A stretch of 64,000 bases of DNA from Futiania mangrovi. GTDB taxonomy: Bacteria; Pseudomonadota; Alphaproteobacteria; Futianiales; Futianiaceae. Each line of letters starts with the position of its first letter. Within the stretch, counting starts at the first letter, position 1. The stretch covers positions 372,001 to 436,000 of the forward strand of contig NZ_JAMZFT010000002.1 in NCBI RefSeq assembly GCF_024158125.1. The letters are read 5' to 3'. Shown piece after piece: positions 1 through 9,074 of this stretch. The position numbers were made by a program, and so were the translations under genes. The notes beneath the pieces were generated by a model. It did no database searches, was not told where the DNA came from, and saw only the letters and a program-made list of their open reading frames with translations.

Positions 1-349
1 CTGGGGCGCCCCCTACCACGTGCACATGGTAGTGCGGGACTTCCTGGTGGGCGTCCGGGCCGGAATTGGTGATCAGGCGGTAGCCGTTTCCGCCTTCGCC
101 CTCGGCAACGCCAGTCTTGCGCGCCGCTTCGAGGATGGTGCGGTGAAAATCCGCGATCTCCGCGTCGCTGGCATTGGCCGCGAACGCCTCATGGTTGAGG
201 TAGGGCCCCTTCGGTATGACCAGCACATGCACCGGGGCCTGCGGGTTGATGTCCTCGAACGCGAGCGTGTGCGCGCTTTCGCAAACCTTCTTGCAGGGGA
301 TCTCGCCGCGGACGATCCGGGCGAAAATGTTGTTCGTGTCGTAGGCCAT
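1..349 (-). CDS. HIT (histidine triad) family protein, 3' end cut by window edge
   Basis: Hint/PKCI-type HIT proteins hydrolyse nucleoside phosphoramidates and related nucleotide conjugates in the cytoplasm. About 116 codons are visible, beginning MAYDTNNIFARIVRGEIP, the usual N-terminus of the family. The triad is seen as PHYHVHVVGG near residues 105-114 (H-Y-H-V-H-V), just before the window ends, so the C-terminus is missing. The ATG at 349 lies inside a GGTATGGCC nonamer. It follows hisE on the same strand after about 30 bp and is probably the last gene of the his operon. Family membership is clear; the substrate is not. Confidence 0.9.
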   Translation of the reverse strand, partial: MAYDTNNIFARIVRGEIPCKKVCESAHTLAFEDINPQAPVHVLVIPKGPYLNHEAFAANASDAEIADFHRTILEAARKTGVAEGEGGNGYRLITNSGPDAHQEVPHYHVHVVGGAP

Positions 350-378
350 ACCGTTTCCCCGTGGCTTCCCCTCGCCGC

Positions 379-726
379 TCAGGCCTTGCCCCGCGACGCC
401 TTTTCCGCGATGCCCGATATGCCTTCGCGCCGGGCAAGTTCCGTCCAGACGTCCTCCGGCGCGACACCGGCGGACGCCCAAAGGACGAGCAGATGATAGA
501 GCGCATCTGCCGATTCCGCGACGAGGGCCTCCCGGCCCTGGGCGGCGGCGGCGATGACCGTTTCCACGGCTTCCTCGCCGAACTTTTCCGCGCACTTCAG
601 CGTGCCCCTGGCAAGCTGCCGCGCGGTATGGCTGGTCTCTGGATCGGCGGAACGCCGTGCCTCGATCGTCGCAAAGAGACGGTCGAGAACGTGCGCCTGC
701 GCAGCTTCGGATGATGAGCGGGTCAT
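379..726 (-). CDS. hisE: Phosphoribosyl-ATP diphosphatase (HisE)
   Basis: Removes pyrophosphate from phosphoribosyl-ATP, the second step of histidine synthesis. The 115-residue protein is a MazG-like all-alpha NTP pyrophosphohydrolase; metal-binding acidic residues are visible in [14 protein letters not shown] and in [12 protein letters not shown]. An upstream in-frame start at 819 exists, but the ATG at 726 ([10 protein letters not shown]) matches the family length. It is separated from hisF by a CYTH-CHAD gene, an unusual interruption of the his cluster. HisI (cyclohydrolase) is not in the window. Confidence 0.93.
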   Translation of the reverse strand: MTRSSSEAAQAHVLDRLFATIEARRSADPETSHTARQLARGTLKCAEKFGEEAVETVIAAAAQGREALVAESADALYHLLVLWASAGVAPEDVWTELARREGISGIAEKASRGKA

Positions 727-758
727 TCTGAGCGAGTTAGCACGGGCCGGTGCCGTCC

Positions 759-2339
759 TCAATCCCAGAACGGCTTCGTCCGGGCGAGGCGCCGCCAGCG
801 CGATTGCGCCTCCGACCATGCCGCATCGGCGCGGCCCGCATGGACGCCGAGCACGAGCCCATGGGTCCGGGAAAGCGTTCCGTCTGCAGAATCCGGCGGC
901 GCGAGGTCGGCGAGCAGCGCCCGCGCCACCGCCACGTCGTTCAGATAGCCGAAGACATCCTGTAGCGTCTTGAGCGACTTCACCCAGGTCCGGACCCGCT
1001 TGGCGGGGAACAGCGGGGCGAACAGGTCGGCCCCGTAGCGCAGCTTCTTCAAGGACTTGCGCAACTCGTGCCGCTCAGCCTCGTCCAGGTCGGCGAGATG
1101 CCGGGCACGCTTGTCGACCTTGCGCCAGAGGCGGTCGAGCGCGCCGGACGCGAAGTGCGCGAGATCGGCCTCGCAGGCGGCGGCCCGGTCCTCGGGCGCA
1201 TCGGGCTCGGCGCGCCAGCCTGCCCCCTCGGCATAGATGCCGAGGCCGAGAATCAGGGCGGGTGTCCGGGGATCGTCCAGTGCCGCGGCAAGCCGCGCAT
1301 GGGCGGCCTCAGCGGCAATGGAGCGGGCGGCTTCGAGCCGGTCATACCCGGTCTGACCGTCCGGTGCCTCCGGGTCCAGCGCCCGTGCCGGCACTACGAT
1401 CTCTGCTCCGAAGACATGAAGGTCGCGTGCCGGTCCTGCCTCGCCGGCGAGCCAGGCCGCCTCCGCCGCAAGGTGTCGTGCGCCATCCCCATCCGATACC
1501 GGCCGGAAAATCCGCAAGACGGACCGCAGCCTGCGCAAGCCGACGCGAAGCTGGTGGGGTCCTTCCGCGTCGCCGTTTTCCCGGCAGGCCAGGGCGTTCA
1601 CCGCGATCTGGCGCAGGCAGGACCGCAGCGCGGCCCGCAGACCCTCCTCCACGGTCATACCCGCGGTCAGACCGGGGAGGCGGGCCGTCTCCGGCGCCGT
1701 CGGAGCCGTGATGTCCCTGCCCGCCGCGAGATGAAAGCCCCGTTCCGCTTTCGTCCGGGTCTCGAGGCGCAGGGGCTGATCGCCGAGAACGTCACGTGCA
1801 AGCGCGAACACGTCGGCGGGGCTGCCTTCCCTTATCTCGATCTCCAGTTCGCAGATGGGGGAGATGCGCTCTCCGGAACGAATCGTTCCCTTGTCGGCGG
1901 CGAGGAAAAGGGTGCTCCCCCCTTCGCCCGAGAGCGTCCACTCACGCCGGTCGATGTCGGTCTCGAACACGGGACGCAGGCGGCGGCGGCCGATAGCCCC
2001 GGCGGCCGCGGCGCGCAGGTTCCTGTCTCGGATCCGGTCGAGGTTCGGCCGGTCGGCAGCGATGGGCTGCTCGTCCTCCAGCACGTCGAGCAGCGCGCTT
2101 GCAGCGTCTCTGGCGGCCTTCAGGGTCTGGACGCGGGCGTCGCCCAGGTCGCGGATTCGCAGCGCCATACCGTTGCGGGATAGTGCTGCATCCGCCGTGT
2201 CCCAATAGACCGTGCGGAGGCGGCGGCGGCGCGGTTCTTCACGCAGCGCCAGGAGGGCGGAGCCTGCCAGAGCGGCCTCCATCTCTTCCGGCGTCAGGCG
2301 GAGTTTCAGCTCGATCTCACGGGGCGCGCTCTTGCTCAT
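759..2339 (-). CDS. CYTH and CHAD domain protein (inorganic triphosphatase-like)
   Basis: 526 residues. The N-terminal half is a CYTH triphosphate-tunnel domain with the signature EIELKLR at residues 8-14, followed by alternating charged strands. The C-terminal half (from about residue 220) is a CHAD domain with the basic helix [23 protein letters not shown] domains bind polyphosphate. Related proteins (YgiF type) hydrolyse inorganic triphosphate, so this is the likely but unproven reaction. The reading frame stays open upstream across hisF, but the ATG at 2339 ([10 protein letters not shown]) is the proper start. Its place between hisF and hisE suggests co-transcription with histidine genes. 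Confidence 0.9.
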   Translation of the reverse strand: MSKSAPREIELKLRLTPEEMEAALAGSALLALREEPRRRRLRTVYWDTADAALSRNGMALRIRDLGDARVQTLKAARDAASALLDVLEDEQPIAADRPNLDRIRDRNLRAAAAGAIGRRRLRPVFETDIDRREWTLSGEGGSTLFLAADKGTIRSGERISPICELEIEIREGSPADVFALARDVLGDQPLRLETRTKAERGFHLAAGRDITAPTAPETARLPGLTAGMTVEEGLRAALRSCLRQIAVNALACRENGDAEGPHQLRVGLRRLRSVLRIFRPVSDGDGARHLAAEAAWLAGEAGPARDLHVFGAEIVVPARALDPEAPDGQTGYDRLEAARSIAAEAAHARLAAALDDPRTPALILGLGIYAEGAGWRAEPDAPEDRAAACEADLAHFASGALDRLWRKVDKRARHLADLDEAERHELRKSLKKLRYGADLFAPLFPAKRVRTWVKSLKTLQDVFGYLNDVAVARALLADLAPPDSADGTLSRTHGLVLGVHAGRADAAWSEAQSRWRRLARTKPFWD

Positions 2340-2389
2340 GGCTGGCACAGCGTGCTGAGCCGGCCTGTCACAATCAAGCGGCAAAACCG

Positions 2390-3151
2390 TCACAAAAGGC
2401 GTACCGGAACCCCAGCGGCGGCCATGTGGGCCTTCGCCTCGGCAATCGTGTAGGTGCCGAAGTGGAAGATGGAGGCCGCGAGCACCGCGCTCGCATGTCC
2501 CTCGAGCACGCCCTCCACGAGATGGTCGAGCGTGCCGACCCCGCCGCTTGCGATCACGGGAACGGTAACCGCGTCCGCGATCGTCCGCGTCAACGGAATG
2601 TCGAAGCCTGCCTTCGTACCGTCCCGGTCCATCGAGGTGAGCAGGATCTCGCCCGCGCCCAGGGCAACCACCTCGCGCGCATAATCGACTGCGTCGATAC
2701 CGGTTGGGGTCCGCCCTCCGTGGGTGAAGATCTCCCACTTGCCCGGAGCGACCGCCTTGGCGTCGATGGCGACGACGATGCATTGCGCGCCGAACTTTTC
2801 CGCAGCGCGTGCGACGAAGGATCGGTCCTTGACCGCTGCCGTGTTGATCGAGACCTTGTCGGCGCCTGCGACCAGGAGCTTGCGGATATCCTCGACCGCG
2901 CGCACGCCCCCACCCACGGTCAGCGGCATGAAGCATTGCTCGGCCGTGCGGGCAACCACGTCGAAGATGGTGTCCCGGTTCTCGTGGCTGGCCGTGATGT
3001 CGAGGAAACACAACTCGTCCGCGCCCGCCGCGTCATAGATGCGCGCTTGCTCAACGGGGTCGCCCGCGTCGCGCAGGTCTACGAAGTTCACGCCCTTCAC
3101 GACGCGGCCGTCCTTCACATCGAGACAGGGGATGATGCGGGTCTTCAGCAT
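2390..3151 (-). CDS. hisF: Imidazole glycerol phosphate synthase, cyclase subunit HisF
   Basis: Cyclase half of IGP synthase: uses ammonia from HisH and PRFAR to form imidazole glycerol phosphate and AICAR. The 253-residue (beta/alpha)8 protein starts [20 protein letters not shown], with catalytic Asp11 in CLDVKDG and the second Asp in VVAIDAK near residue 130. Glycine-rich phosphate-binding loops ([11 protein letters not shown] and [11 protein letters not shown]) are present. It lies 12 bp downstream of hisA, as expected for alphaproteobacterial his operons. Confidence 0.98.
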   Translation of the reverse strand: MLKTRIIPCLDVKDGRVVKGVNFVDLRDAGDPVEQARIYDAAGADELCFLDITASHENRDTIFDVVARTAEQCFMPLTVGGGVRAVEDIRKLLVAGADKVSINTAAVKDRSFVARAAEKFGAQCIVVAIDAKAVAPGKWEIFTHGGRTPTGIDAVDYAREVVALGAGEILLTSMDRDGTKAGFDIPLTRTIADAVTVPVIASGGVGTLDHLVEGVLEGHASAVLAASIFHFGTYTIAEAKAHMAAAGVPVRLL

Positions 3152-3163
3152 GGGAACTACCGG

Positions 3164-3889
3164 TCAGTCCTGCAGGAGGGCCAGCGCGGCCGCGGGGTCG
3201 ATGCGCCCGTCATAGATTGCGCGGCCCGAGATCACGCCGTCGATGTTGGGATGGTTGGCGGCCTTGAGCGCCCTCAGATCGTCCATGCCGGCGACGCCGC
3301 CGCTTGCGATCACGGGTGTCGAGACGGCATCGGCCAGCGCAAGGGTGGCCTCCACATTCACACCTGTCAGCGCGCCGTCCCGGTCCACGTCGGTGTAGAC
3401 AATCGCGGCCGCACCCGCGTCCTCGAACCGCCGGGCAAGGTCGATGACGGTCAGTTCCGACGTTTCGGCCCAGCCTTCGACCGCAACCTTGCCACCCTTT
3501 GCATCGATCCCGAGCACGATGCGGCCGGGATGGGCCTTGCACGCGGTCTTCACCAGCTCGGGGTCGCGCACGGCCACGGTGCCGAGGATGACGCGCCGCA
3601 CGCCCGCATCGAGCCACATCTCGATGGTCGCCATGTCGCGAATCCCGCCCCCGAGCTGCGCCGGGATCGTGATCGCATTCAGAATGCCGCGTACTGCGTC
3701 CGCATTGATCGGCCTGCCCGCGAATGCACCATTGAGGTCGACCAGGTGCAGCCAGCGAAAACCCTCGTTCTCGAACTTGGCCGCCTGCGCCGCAGGGTCG
3801 TCGTTGAAGACGGTCGCCTTGTCCATCTCGCCCTTGAAGAGGCGGACGCAGGCACCGTCCTTCAGGTCGATCGCGGGGTAGAGGATCAT
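3164..3889 (-). CDS. hisA: ProFAR isomerase HisA
   Basis: 1-(5-phosphoribosyl)-5-[(5-phosphoribosylamino)methylideneamino]imidazole-4-carboxamide isomerase, the Amadori rearrangement that feeds IGP synthase. TIM barrel with catalytic Asp8 in PAIDLKDG and the second Asp in [10 protein letters not shown] place the start at ATG 3889 (MILYPAIDL), which overlaps the hisH stop in an ATGA and has GAGGTGG five bases upstream. A GTG at 3898 would add three residues but lacks a spaced SD. 241 residues, normal length. Confidence 0.96.
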   Translation of the reverse strand: MILYPAIDLKDGACVRLFKGEMDKATVFNDDPAAQAAKFENEGFRWLHLVDLNGAFAGRPINADAVRGILNAITIPAQLGGGIRDMATIEMWLDAGVRRVILGTVAVRDPELVKTACKAHPGRIVLGIDAKGGKVAVEGWAETSELTVIDLARRFEDAGAAAIVYTDVDRDGALTGVNVEATLALADAVSTPVIASGGVAGMDDLRALKAANHPNIDGVISGRAIYDGRIDPAAALALLQD

Positions 3890-4527
3890 GGACGCCACCT
3901 CAGGAAATTGGCGATCAGGCGCAGGCCGGTGACCTGGCTCTTCTCGGGATGGAATTGCGTACCGACCAGGTTGTCGCGCCCGACGATGGCCGTCACGGGT
4001 CCGCCATAGTCCGTCTCCGCCAGCACACAGGCGCGGCTCTCGGGCACCAAGTGGTAGGAGTGCACGAAATAGGCATGGTCGCCGTCGGCGATCCCGTCGA
4101 GAATGGGGTGGGCACTGCGCAGCCGCAGCGTGTTCCAGCCCATGTGCGGGATTTTCAACGCCGGGTCGGCGGGCGTCAGCGCCCGCACCTCCCCCGCGAT
4201 CCAGTCGAGACCGTCGTGCGATCCGTGCTCCAGGCCCCGCGTCGCCATGAGCTGCATGCCTACGCAGACGCCGAGGAAGGGGACACCGTCGCCCATCACC
4301 CGCGCGATCAGCGCATCGCGCAGACCCTCGACCGCGGCAAGACCGGCCGCGCAGTCGCCGAAGGCGCCCACGCCCGGCAGGATGACACGGTCAGCCGCCC
4401 GGACAAGCGCCGGATCGTCGGTGACATGCACCGCCGCAGAAATCCCCGCCTCCCGCGCCGCACGCTCCACGGCCTTCGCGGCGGATCGGAGATTTCCGGA
4501 TCCGTAGTCCAGAATCGCGATCTGCAT
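3886..4527 (-). CDS. hisH: Imidazole glycerol phosphate synthase, glutaminase subunit HisH
   Basis: Class I glutamine amidotransferase that supplies ammonia to HisF. 213 residues; the nucleophile Cys88 is seen in [12 protein letters not shown] and the His-Glu pair in QFHPEKSQ near the C-terminus. The start [15 protein letters not shown] is canonical. It overlaps hisA by four bases and follows the DUF2628 gene by six bases, so translation is probably coupled along the operon. Confidence 0.97.
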   Translation of the reverse strand: MQIAILDYGSGNLRSAAKAVERAAREAGISAAVHVTDDPALVRAADRVILPGVGAFGDCAAGLAAVEGLRDALIARVMGDGVPFLGVCVGMQLMATRGLEHGSHDGLDWIAGEVRALTPADPALKIPHMGWNTLRLRSAHPILDGIADGDHAYFVHSYHLVPESRACVLAETDYGGPVTAIVGRDNLVGTQFHPEKSQVTGLRLIANFLRWRP

Positions 4528-4533
4528 GGACCC

Positions 4534-5028
4534 TCAAGCCTCCGGAAACACGCCGAGCGGCGTCGACGGCACGGCGCGCGGCCGGCCCGGGCCCGCGGGA
4601 CGCAAATCGACGGGCCGCTGCTCGCCGGACCCGGACCAGGGACGCTCCGCCGGCGCCGTCCGGCGCACCGGCATGGGCGGATCGGCATAGAAGCGCACTT
4701 CCGCCTCCTCCGTATTGCGCGCGACCACCGACCCCATCTCGGTCCAGCCGCGGCGGCCGAGCGCGCTGCGCAGCAACTCGTTGGCCTCGAAACCCACCAA
4801 CAGGTTGAGCGCGGCGAACGCTACCTGCATCGCGACCTCCGCAACGCCGGCAGCACCGAGACCGGCGAACAGCAAGCCCGCCAGCACCACATAACCCAGC
4901 GTCTCCCACCACAGCCGGTGGACGAGCAGCCATACCGCGGGGAACAGGAAAGCCAGCCAGGCAAACCCGTCGCGCACGAAGACCGCGTCTTCGAGAGTGT
5001 CGCGGACGTGAACGGTGTAGACCCGCAT
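4534..5028 (-). CDS. DUF2628 family membrane protein
   Basis: 164 residues with two hydrophobic segments near residues 20-45 and 52-80, consistent with a small inner-membrane protein. The N-terminus MRVYTVHVRDTLEDAVFVRDGFAW is characteristic of DUF2628, whose members often sit inside alphaproteobacterial his operons. The C-terminal third is proline/arginine rich and probably disordered in the cytoplasm. The spacing of six bases to both hisB and hisH shows it belongs to the operon. No biochemical function is known to me, and nothing in the sequence links it to histidine chemistry beyond position. Confidence 0.85.
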   Translation of the reverse strand: MRVYTVHVRDTLEDAVFVRDGFAWLAFLFPAVWLLVHRLWWETLGYVVLAGLLFAGLGAAGVAEVAMQVAFAALNLLVGFEANELLRSALGRRGWTEMGSVVARNTEEAEVRFYADPPMPVRRTAPAERPWSGSGEQRPVDLRPAGPGRPRAVPSTPLGVFPEA

Positions 5029-5034
5029 CGCGCG

Positions 5035-5628
5035 TCAGTTCCCCAGGGTGCCCTTGGTCGACGGTACGGCGTCGGCCGCGCGCGGGTCGATCTCGACCGC
5101 CATGCGCAGCGCCCGCGCCAGCGCCTTGTAGGACGACTCCACGATGTGGTGGTTGTTCTCGCCGTAGAGGTTCTCCACGTGCAGGGTAATACCGGCTGCC
5201 TGCGCAAAGGCCTGGAACCACTCCTTGAAGAGTTCGGTATCCATGTCGCCCAGCTTGGGCCGGGTGAAGGCGACCTTCCAGATGAGGTAGGGCCGCTTGG
5301 ACACGTCCAGCGCGACGCGCGTCAGCGTCTCGTCCATCGGGATCAGCGCCGAGCCATACCGCCGGATGCCCCGGTAGTCCCCGAGCGCATCCGCCACCGC
5401 GAGACCGACCACGATGCCGGTATCCTCCGTCGTGTGATGGAAGTCGATGTGCAGATCGCCCTTGGCCCGGACCTTGAGATCGATGAGGGAATGGCGCGAA
5501 AGCTGTTCGAGCATGTGATCGAGGAAACCGATCCCCGTCTCGACGTCATAAACGCCGGAACCGTCGAGGTTCACCTCCACCTCGACGCTCGTTTCCTTGG
5601 TCGTGCGTGCCGCGCGTCCGATCCGCAT
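5035..5628 (-). CDS. hisB: Imidazoleglycerol-phosphate dehydratase HisB
   Basis: Dehydrates imidazole glycerol phosphate to imidazole acetol phosphate using manganese. 197 residues, the stand-alone dehydratase rather than the bifunctional enterobacterial form. The two metal-binding repeats are seen: FHHTTEDTG (H64, H65, E68) and [17 protein letters not shown] near residue 168. The ATG at 5628 has CAGGAG upstream; an ATG at 5646 lacks an SD. First gene of the his operon, divergent from hslV across 117 bp. Confidence 0.97.
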   Translation of the reverse strand: MRIGRAARTTKETSVEVEVNLDGSGVYDVETGIGFLDHMLEQLSRHSLIDLKVRAKGDLHIDFHHTTEDTGIVVGLAVADALGDYRGIRRYGSALIPMDETLTRVALDVSKRPYLIWKVAFTRPKLGDMDTELFKEWFQAFAQAAGITLHVENLYGENNHHIVESSYKALARALRMAVEIDPRAADAVPSTKGTLGN

Positions 5629-5707
5629 CCTGCGCCACTCCTGCATGTTTCGCGGGGCACTTGTAACGCACCGGATGCCCGCGGCCAAGCGCGCGCGACG
5701 GGCCAGG

Positions 5708-5740
5708 GCTTGACCGGGCGCGCCGCCCGTCTCATGTAGC
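5708..5740 (+). promoter_or_regulatory. Candidate hslV promoter with start next to the ATG
   Basis: TTGACC at 5710-5715 and CATGTA at 5733-5738 are separated by 17 bases, a plausible -35/-10 pair. The expected transcription start falls within a few bases of the hslV ATG at 5746. No SD-like sequence precedes that ATG, so the mRNA could be leaderless. CTTGAC also resembles the left half of sigma-32 promoters, as would suit a heat-shock protease. Weak evidence. Confidence 0.35.
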
Positions 5741-5745
5741 GCGTC

Positions 5746-6306
5746 ATGGGCAACGAACACGGTACTCTTCCCTGGCACGGCACGACCATCCTGTCGGTGC
5801 GCAAGGGCGGCAAGGTGGTGATGGCCGGTGACGGGCAGGTGTCCGTCGGCCCCACCGTCATGAAATCGAGCGCGCGCAAGGTGCGCCGCATCGGCAATGG
5901 CAAGATCCTCGCGGGTTTCGCGGGCGCGACGGCGGACGCCTTCACGCTGCTGGAGCGGCTGGAGGCGAAGCTGGAGCAGCATCCCGACCAACTGATCCGT
6001 GCCTGCGTGGAACTTGCGAAGGACTGGCGCACCGACCGCTACCTGCGCCGGCTCGAGGCCATGATGGCGGTCGCGGACGCGCGCGTCAGCCTCGTCCTCA
6101 CCGGACAGGGCGACGTGCTGGAGCCTGACGACGGCGTCATCGGGATCGGCTCGGGCGGGTCCTACGCGCTTGCCGCGGCCCGCGCACTGATGGACACGGA
6201 CGCCGACGCAGAGGCGGTCGCCCGCAAGGCCATGAAGATCGCCGGCGAAATCTGCGTCTACACGAACGACGCGGTGATCGTCGAAACGCTGGACGCTGAG
6301 GTATGA
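5746..6306 (+). CDS. hslV: ATP-dependent protease peptidase subunit HslV (ClpQ)
   Basis: Threonine-type peptidase of the HslVU protease, a bacterial proteasome homologue that degrades unfolded and regulatory proteins with HslU. 186 residues. Cleavage before Thr13 in [15 protein letters not shown] would expose the catalytic N-terminal threonine, leaving a 12-residue propeptide. GDGQVS and the [14 protein letters not shown] helix are typical. It is followed by hslU after 61 bp. The start has no recognisable SD (see the promoter entry). Confidence 0.97.
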   Translation: MGNEHGTLPWHGTTILSVRKGGKVVMAGDGQVSVGPTVMKSSARKVRRIGNGKILAGFAGATADAFTLLERLEAKLEQHPDQLIRACVELAKDWRTDRYLRRLEAMMAVADARVSLVLTGQGDVLEPDDGVIGIGSGGSYALAAARALMDTDADAEAVARKAMKIAGEICVYTNDAVIVETLDAEV

Positions 6307-6367
6307 GGGCGGCCAGGACCGCTTTCCCTTCGCCCGTTTTCCCCGGTAGAACCACAGGCAGACCGGT

Positions 6368-7669
6368 ATGACTCACTTCTCCCCCCGCGAGATCGTCTCC
6401 GAGCTCGACCGCTACATCGTTGGCCAGACAGCGGCGAAGCGCGCGGTCGCCCAGGCCCTGCGCAACCGCTGGCGCCGGCAGCAGCTCGAAAGCCCGCTCA
6501 AGGACGAGGTTCTACCGAAGAACATCCTGATGATCGGCCCGACCGGCGTCGGAAAGACGGAGATCTCGCGCCGTCTCGCCCGCCTTGCCGAAGCGCCCTT
6601 CCTGAAGGTCGAGGCGACCAAGTTCACAGAGGTCGGCTATGTCGGCCGCGACGTGGAATCGATCGTCCGCGACCTCGTCGAGATCGCGATCAGCCAGCAG
6701 CGCGAAACCGCGCGCAAGGCGGTGGAGGCACAGGCGCAGCTGAAGGCGGAGGAGCGTGTTCTCGAGGCGATCGTCGGCCCGTCGGCGCAGGAGGGCACGC
6801 GCGAAACCTTCCGCCGCAAGCTGCGCTCCGGGGAACTCGACGACCGCGAGATCGAGGTCGAGGTGCCGGATCAGGGCGGGGCGCCCATGCTCGACATCCC
6901 GGGCATGCCGGGCGGGGCGGGGATGATCGACCTGTCGGAGATGCTCGGCAAGGCGTTCGGCGGCCGCCGCCGCAAGCGCAAGATGACGGTGCGGGAGAGC
7001 CACAAGGTGCTGGTGCAGGACGAGGCCGACAAGCTGATCGATACAGACCGCATCACGCGCGAGGCGATCCACGCGGTGGAGAACAACGGCATCGTCTTCC
7101 TCGACGAGATCGACAAGATCTGCGCGCGCAGCGAGATGAAGGGCGGCGACGTCAGCCGCGAGGGGGTACAGCGCGACCTCCTGCCCCTGATCGAGGGCAC
7201 CAGCGTGCCCACCAAGCACGGGACGGTGAAGACCGATCACATCCTGTTCATCGCGTCGGGCGCGTTCCACTTGGCCAAACCGTCGGACCTGCTGCCGGAG
7301 CTTCAGGGCCGCCTGCCGATCCGGGTCGAGCTGGAGGCACTGACGCGCGACGACTTCCGCCGGATCCTGACCGAGCCCGAGGCGAGCCTCGTCAAGCAAT
7401 ACAAGGCGCTGCTGGGGACCGAGGGCGTCACCCTCGACTTCACCGAGGACGGCATCGATGCGCTGGCCGACATCGCCGCGGAAGCGAACCGCACGGTCGA
7501 GAACATCGGCGCGCGCCGCCTGCACACGGTTCTGGAGCGCGTGCTGGACGAGATCAGCTTCACCGCGACGGACAAGCCGGGCGAATCCGTCACGATCGAC
7601 CGCGCCTACGTCGACGACCGCGTCGCCGACATCGCCCGCAACGCGGACCTGAGCCGATTTATCTTGTGA
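6368..7669 (+). CDS. hslU: ATP-dependent protease ATPase subunit HslU (ClpY)
   Basis: AAA+ unfoldase that feeds substrates to HslV. 433 residues. Walker A GPTGVGKT at residues 57-64; inserted I-domain at roughly residues 110-240; Walker B in [10 protein letters not shown]; sensor and arginine-finger region [12 protein letters not shown]; the C-terminal tail LSRFIL is the segment that docks into HslV. It forms an operon with hslV and converges on the Smr gene with only 19 bp between, where a GGTAGGGCC nonamer sits. Confidence 0.98.
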   Translation: MTHFSPREIVSELDRYIVGQTAAKRAVAQALRNRWRRQQLESPLKDEVLPKNILMIGPTGVGKTEISRRLARLAEAPFLKVEATKFTEVGYVGRDVESIVRDLVEIAISQQRETARKAVEAQAQLKAEERVLEAIVGPSAQEGTRETFRRKLRSGELDDREIEVEVPDQGGAPMLDIPGMPGGAGMIDLSEMLGKAFGGRRRKRKMTVRESHKVLVQDEADKLIDTDRITREAIHAVENNGIVFLDEIDKICARSEMKGGDVSREGVQRDLLPLIEGTSVPTKHGTVKTDHILFIASGAFHLAKPSDLLPELQGRLPIRVELEALTRDDFRRILTEPEASLVKQYKALLGTEGVTLDFTEDGIDALADIAAEANRTVENIGARRLHTVLERVLDEISFTATDKPGESVTIDRAYVDDRVADIARNADLSRFIL

Positions 7670-7688
7670 GACAGCGCGGTAGGGCCGT

Positions 7689-8351
7689 TCAGCCCTTCCG
7701 CCGCAGATAAAGGTAGAACGCGCCCGCGCCGCCATGACGGCGGGACGCCGGGACGCAGGCCGCGATCGTCGCGGAAAGCTCCGGCCGCGCAGCCCAGAGC
7801 GGCAGGCTCTCGCGCAGGATGCCCGGACGGTCGAACAGGTCGAAGGCCGGGGCCTTGTGCCGCTCCCCCTTGCCCGTGATGACGAGGAGACAGCGGAGAC
7901 CCTGCGCGTGCGCCGTGCGGACGGCGGTGACGAAGGCAGCGTAGGCGTCCTCCTGGCGCAGCCCATGCAGGTCGAGGCGACGGTCGGGCGCGATCTCCCC
8001 CCGGCGCAGGCGCGCGGACGTCCTGCGGTCGAGGCCGATGATATGACCGCGCTCGGACACCGGGCTCGGCAAGCGGCGCTCGGCCGGCGGCACATGGACG
8101 GGACCTTGTGCGATCTGCGGCTTGCGAGCCTTGGCGGACCGGGAGGGCCGGGTAGGGCCCCCGATCTCACCGCCCGCCGCGCCCGCTTTCGGCGGTGCGC
8201 CCTCGGTCTCCGGCGACCCGGTCACGCCCGGATGATCGCTGCCGCTGTCGAGAGCGGCCCGGCTCGCATGATCGCGCGGGCGCACGTCCTGCGTGACGTG
8301 GCTCCAGAGGGCGATCTCATCGCGCGTCAGATGGCGGCGGCGGCGTGTCAT
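7689..8351 (-). CDS. Smr/MutS2 C-terminal domain protein
   Basis: 220 residues. An N-terminal conserved helix (RHLTRDEIALWSHVTQDV) is followed by a low-complexity linker of about 70 residues, then an Smr domain with LDLHGL near residue 125, LLVITGKG, and a C-terminal GAFYLYLRRKG. Stand-alone Smr proteins are thought to act as nucleases on DNA or ribosome-associated RNA; the specific role here is unknown. In many alphaproteobacteria this gene directly follows mltA, but here lutABC lies between them. Confidence 0.9.
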   Translation of the reverse strand: MTRRRRHLTRDEIALWSHVTQDVRPRDHASRAALDSGSDHPGVTGSPETEGAPPKAGAAGGEIGGPTRPSRSAKARKPQIAQGPVHVPPAERRLPSPVSERGHIIGLDRRTSARLRRGEIAPDRRLDLHGLRQEDAYAAFVTAVRTAHAQGLRCLLVITGKGERHKAPAFDLFDRPGILRESLPLWAARPELSATIAACVPASRRHGGAGAFYLYLRRKG

Positions 8352-8399
8352 GCGGCCCAGATGGCCGATACGCGCGGCAAAATCCAGTGCTGCCGGTCC

Positions 8400-9074
8400 T
8401 TACGCATCCTCGACCAGCACGATGTGCAGCCGCTTCGGCCCGTGCGCGCCCATGAAGATCGTCTGTTCGATATCCGCCGTGCGCGACGGCCCGGTGATGA
8501 AATTGACCGTGCGTGGCATGAAACCGGGCTTTCCCCCGCCCATCTCGCGCAAGTGCGCCCAACCGTCCTCGTAGGATCCGACGATCTGCGAGGCGCGGAT
8601 CACGACGACATGGTTCTCGGGCAGGAAATTGAGCGTGGTCGACCGCTCAGGCCCTGAATGCAGCATCAGCGTGCCCGTTTCCGCCACCCCGGCGAAGGCG
8701 GCGGCGAGCCCGACCTCGTCGGTCGCCTCGGCGACCCCGGTCGCGGTGTCGAGCGCGGTTCCCGACCAGTCGAGGCCGCCCAGCGCCGGATCGGGTGCGA
8801 TCTTCACCCGTGCGGGCAGATTGTGCCGGCGGATGAAGGCAGCGACCGCCGCGGGGATGTCGCCATCGGAGGCGACGCGGGCCAGGCTTGCCGCATGGTA
8901 TTCCGCCATCTCCGCGAAGCGGTCGACGCGGGTTGCATCCTCCGCCCCACGGGCCGGGACGAGGTTGCGGGCGTGGGCTGCAAGCCGCGCCTCGACGGTG
9001 CGGCGTGCCTCGGCCTCGTTGCCGCTGCGACCCGTGGCGCGGCGGATGGCGCCAAGCATGCTCTCCCGGCTCAT
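8400..9074 (-). CDS. lutC: LutC/YkgG-type LUD domain protein of L-lactate oxidation
   Basis: 224 residues forming one LUD domain. Such proteins are the third component of the LutABC L-lactate oxidation complex that converts L-lactate to pyruvate at the membrane. Family features include GVAEATDEVGLAAAFAGVAETGTLML and the C-terminal RTADIEQTIFMGAHGPKRLHIVLV. The ATG at 9074 overlaps the lutB stop by four bases. Last gene of the lutABC operon; no lactate permease or LutR regulator is adjacent. Confidence 0.9.
   Translation of the reverse strand: MSRESMLGAIRRATGRSGNEAEARRTVEARLAAHARNLVPARGAEDATRVDRFAEMAEYHAASLARVASDGDIPAAVAAFIRRHNLPARVKIAPDPALGGLDWSGTALDTATGVAEATDEVGLAAAFAGVAETGTLMLHSGPERSTTLNFLPENHVVVIRASQIVGSYEDGWAHLREMGGGKPGFMPRTVNFITGPSRTADIEQTIFMGAHGPKRLHIVLVEDA

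Noticed and set aside
1068-2183. Long plus-strand ORF opposite the CYTH-CHAD gene
   Set aside because: No family resemblance; high-GC antisense frames are open by composition and the minus-strand gene has clear domains. The same reasoning removes similar long antisense frames at 2099-4009, 3949-5739, 11471-13411 and 46849-49386.
759-3011. 750-residue open frame spanning the CYTH-CHAD gene and most of hisF
   Set aside because: The upstream half is an arginine/glycine-rich shadow of hisF in another frame; the real start is MSKSAPRE at 2339.
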